A stretch of DNA of 64,000 nt. Origin: Psychrobacter sp. UBA3480. GTDB taxonomy: Bacteria; Pseudomonadota; Gammaproteobacteria; Pseudomonadales; Moraxellaceae. Where the stretch lies: contig NZ_DFQV01000033.1 of NCBI RefSeq assembly GCF_002377945.1, forward strand, positions 340,577-404,576, in the 5' to 3' direction. Numbering within the stretch: position 1 is the stretch's first letter; the number at the start of each line of letters is the position of its first letter. The notes under the pieces were generated by a model that worked only from the letters and a program-made list of their open reading frames with translations, was not told the origin of the DNA and did no database searches. This document shows positions 61,597-64,000 of the stretch, one piece after another. Position numbers and translations under genes: made by a program.

Positions 61597-62280
61597 ATGC
61601 TAATTAATGCAGATTTTTCACAACGCGCTTCACTGGCCCCTGAAGCACATCAATGGATTAAGTCACCACAAAATGGTGTGGAGCGTGTCATGCTTGATCG
61701 TGTGGGGGCGGAGAAGGCTCGTGCTACCAGTTTTGTGCGTTACGCACCAAACTCTTACTTTCCGCATCATATGCATCCAGGCGGCGAAGAGATTTTGGTA
61801 TTATCAGGCACTTTTTCTGCAGATGACACTCATTATCCAGCAGGTTGGTATCTACGTAATCCACCGTCTTCAGGTCATCGGCCTTATAGTGACGAAGGTG
61901 CTGTCATTTTCGTCAAGTTACGGCAAATGTCGTCTGACGAAACGCAGCACGTGGCTATCGACACTTATAATGATGCTAATTGGCAGCAACAAGCTAACCG
62001 TACTGTCTGCCCGCTTTTTTCTGATGGGGTAGAGCACGTTAATCTACAGCGTATCGATGCAGGCGAATTGCTATTCACTGAGACAGTTCATGGCGGTGCA
62101 GAAATATTAGTTGTAGCAGGTAAGCTAATAGAGGGTGGACAGGTATATCAGCAGGATAGTTGGATACGCCTACCGATAGATACAAGCGTACAAATAAAAG
62201 CAGGGGTAGAGGGCGCAACCATATACTTAAAAACTGGCCATCTTAATCATGTCATTGGTTTAGACATTGAAGAAACTTAA
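61597..62280 (+). CDS. Double-cupin ChrR-like protein
   Basis: A 227-residue protein with two cupin repeats. The first (about 45-105) has the metal-binding PHHMHPGGEEILVLSGTF and GWYLRNPPSSGHRPY; the second (about 140-215) keeps GGAEILVVAGKLIEGG but has lost the histidines. The layout resembles the cupin domain of ChrR anti-sigma factors, without the N-terminal zinc domain and without an adjacent sigma factor, so it is probably a stand-alone cupin. The ATG at 61597 is preferred; an in-frame GTG at 61555 falls inside the element A remnant. Confidence 0.8.
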   Translation: MLINADFSQRASLAPEAHQWIKSPQNGVERVMLDRVGAEKARATSFVRYAPNSYFPHHMHPGGEEILVLSGTFSADDTHYPAGWYLRNPPSSGHRPYSDEGAVIFVKLRQMSSDETQHVAIDTYNDANWQQQANRTVCPLFSDGVEHVNLQRIDAGELLFTETVHGGAEILVVAGKLIEGGQVYQQDSWIRLPIDTSVQIKAGVEGATIYLKTGHLNHVIGLDIEET

Positions 62281-63461
62281 ATAGCACTTATTAATTGTAT
62301 AGACAAAATATAAAAATAATTTGGTACTTCTAATTTTTAATTATGACGTACCAAATTATCACTTCATAAAATCAATATATCATAAGCAATACTTTTTTTT
62401 GTGTGAACTTCATCGAAAAAAGATACCGAGTATCATCTTTTCTTATCTGCCTTCGAAAAATTCTAACCTTTCAAATAGCTTTTTCTGAAAAATTAGCCTA
62501 AGCAATTAAATAGAATGCCTTTGCACAGCACTTTTAGATAATATTGTCTTTTTACCATCAAAATTCTATTCATTTTTATAGTAAATGAGAATTAATATTA
62601 TTATATTACTCATTTATGCCTTGTTTCTATCCTAAAATATTAACAATTACTTAAAAGAAGTAACTTTAAAATAGGCTTTGATACATATCTATTAGATTGA
62701 TATTAAAGATAAATATATTAATATTTACATACTACCTATCAAAAAATAAACTAATGATAAGGTTATAAATAGAAAACATTTTTATAAAATTGTTGGATGT
62801 AAACGAAGTCGGTTATAAATCTTGGAAGGAAGTAGTTATCAACTACATTGTTTCATTTATCTAAAATATTAAATATAATTCTATAATTAAATATTAATTA
62901 TAGAATTAGTACAGGTTTTTCAACTAATAATATAAACAGAGTATAGGCAAAGGCTTTATTTCCTATAGTGTTAGCATCTTGCTTCCATACCAATCGTTTA
63001 TATTTAAAAATATGAATATATTCACATTTGTATAAAGATAAACCTAATGATTTATAGTTTTATAAAGTTAGTATTAATATTAGGTCAAGAAAGTATACTT
63101 ATTGTAAGTATTTAATAGATGGGGGTAAATAATTAATACTAGATTTACTAATTGACCGTAAGTGTTTGTTCGTAAATGAATTTTAGTTATATTTTTTTAA
63201 GATGGTCAATTTAGTAATAATTTAACTTATGCATAGTTTTTAAAAACTGACTATATAGCTAGCTTTGTAAATGAATTATAAGAAATAACAGGGAAAGAGT
63301 TATATTACAGTTAAATAAACTATTATAAATGTATTTATCTAAATTTTTTAGAGAAAAATCGATTAAGAGAAATTTTTTAATGTTGATCTATAAAGCTATT
63401 CGTATTTTATCGAACAGCTATGTTTATATTTGGTCCAAATTAGTCAATCAAGGATGGTTTT
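62281..63461. other. 1.18-kb very AT-rich non-coding region before a giant adhesin gene
   Basis: Composition is visibly far more AT-rich than the rest of the window, with no open frame of note. It holds a perfect 13-bp inverted repeat AATTCTATAATTA-AATAT-TAATTATAGAATT at 62877-62907, GTAGTT-ATC-AACTAC at 62832-62846, and an imperfect pair ACTAATTGACC (63147-63157) / GGTCAATTTAGT (63204-63215). It likely holds the adhesin promoter and a long leader. AT-rich upstream regions of this kind are often silenced by H-NS-like proteins (inference). Confidence 0.5.
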
Positions 63462-64000
63462 ATGAATACTATAATTGTGAAAGTTAATAATAAAGTTGAG
63501 ACAATCGCTGAGCATACAGTGGTCTTATAAAATGAAACGCCTACAGTGATTAAAGCTGTTAATAGAACTAATTACGAGCTGCTTGATACAACCGTTAATC
63601 GTGCACCAAATAATGTTGTTACTAAAAGAGTAGATAAAAATCTTCATATTTCTTTTGAAAATGATGGACAGGTTCCAGACCTAATTATTGAGGGGTTTTA
63701 TGATAGTGCAGATAGTGCATTAATAGGTATGGCTGAAGATGGTAACTATTACTACTATCTTCCCAATACAGGCGAAGTGACAGACTATGTCACTGAATTA
63801 CAAATAGGTGAAGCACAAAGTCAATCATTAGGGGGAGATTCACAAATAAGTCCTTGGTGGGTTGGGGCCACAGAAGCTGAAGGTTTTGCAGCTCTACCAT
63901 GGTTGTTGGGTCTAGCAGGTGTTGGTATTGCAGGTGCTGCTTTCTCAAGCAGTGGTGATGATAGTGATGCCGATGCCGACGCCGATGCTGATGCCGATGC
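63462..64000 (+). pseudogene. N-terminus of a giant BapA-like adhesin, in-frame stop at codon 23
   Basis: From ATG 63462 (AAGGA 10 bases upstream) the frame reads MNTIIVKVNNKVETIAEHTVV, then Leu and TAA at 63528-63530. After the stop the same frame stays open for 156 codons to the window edge: NETPTVIKAVNRTNYELLDT, SFENDGQVPDLIIEGFYDS, NYYYYLPNTGEV, PWLLGLAGVGIAGAAF, then an Asp-Ala repeat. This is the BapA-type N-terminal module followed by a linker, as in type I-secreted biofilm adhesins. A GTG at 63546 could restart in frame but has no visible ribosome site. It may be a true pseudogene, a read-through case, or a sequence error. Confidence 0.7.
63959..64000 (+). repeat. Asp-Ala coding hexanucleotide repeat (GATGCC)n
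   Basis: Repeated GAT-GCC units with variants GAC and GCT, encoding alternating Asp-Ala; it continues beyond the window. Units of six bases keep frame, so copy-number change would alter length, not switch expression. Confidence 0.8.

Noticed and set aside
63959..64000. Phase-variable tract or CRISPR-like repeat at the window end
   Set aside because: The six-base units encode Asp-Ala and keep frame, so they cannot switch the frame; there are no spacers.

Overview
The window looks like a chromosomal segment of a Psychrobacter-like member of the Moraxellaceae (Gammaproteobacteria). This rests on an RNase HI–DnaQ epsilon fusion, a moderately AT-rich genome, the overall protein repertoire, and short TA-flanked inverted-repeat elements. 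The species is inferred, not proven. There are no rRNA genes, CRISPR arrays or complete insertion sequences. One tRNA-Gly(GCC) is present.

Layout. 1-7.6 kb: N-terminal part of a ChpA/FimL-like protein, rnhA-dnaQ, a lipoprotein, small membrane/DUF proteins, a Tat-exported LD-carboxypeptidase and a GlxA-type AraC regulator. 7.8-13.4 kb: acyl-CoA dehydrogenase, MDR oxidoreductase, two SDRs and a CitE-like lyase, with a tandem 21-bp operator-like repeat in the divergent promoter region. 13.4-13.8 kb: one mobile repeat nested inside another. 13.8-19.4 kb: arfB, an autotransporter esterase and two MFS exporters that share an upstream direct-repeat motif. 20.1-24.5 kb: an unknown protein with an esterase, then an acuR-acuI acrylate-detoxification pair with three palindromic operators. 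24.7-31.6 kb: a TetR-controlled beta-oxidation operon (long-chain-type acyl-CoA dehydrogenase, thiolase, FadB-like protein, alpha-methylacyl-CoA racemase) with two matching palindromes. 31.8-36.9 kb: an acidic unknown protein, rluF, SRPBCC, DUF1244, and an HNH nuclease plus SAM-methyltransferase pair next to tRNA-Gly. 37.2-41.6 kb: keto-acid decarboxylase, glpM, a second copy of the mobile repeat, and a K+/H+ antiporter.

41.8-50.9 kb is a probable 2-ketoarginine / 4-guanidinobutyrate catabolic cluster: LysR regulator, guanidinobutyrase-like ureohydrolase, AruI-like decarboxylase, Dld-type FAD dehydrogenase, YjiH-type membrane protein and aldehyde dehydrogenase. 51.1-56.3 kb: a TetR regulator, a CDP-alcohol phosphatidyltransferase and the ynjBCD ABC importer. 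56.5-62.3 kb: a TVP38/VTT–flavin disulfide reductase fusion, a DoxX-like protein, DUF2058, a tandem UspA protein and a double-cupin ChrR-like protein. 62.3-63.5 kb is a very AT-rich gap that leads into the start of a giant surface adhesin carrying an in-frame stop at codon 23.

The main functional themes are inducible catabolic modules, each beside its own regulator and often with visible operators (GlxA, AcuR, TetR and LysR types), and small non-autonomous mobile repeats in the gaps. The least explained items are the HNH/methyltransferase pair, the argininic-acid-like twist on the arginine pathway, the leader hairpin before the gene at 23.85 kb, and the interrupted adhesin.
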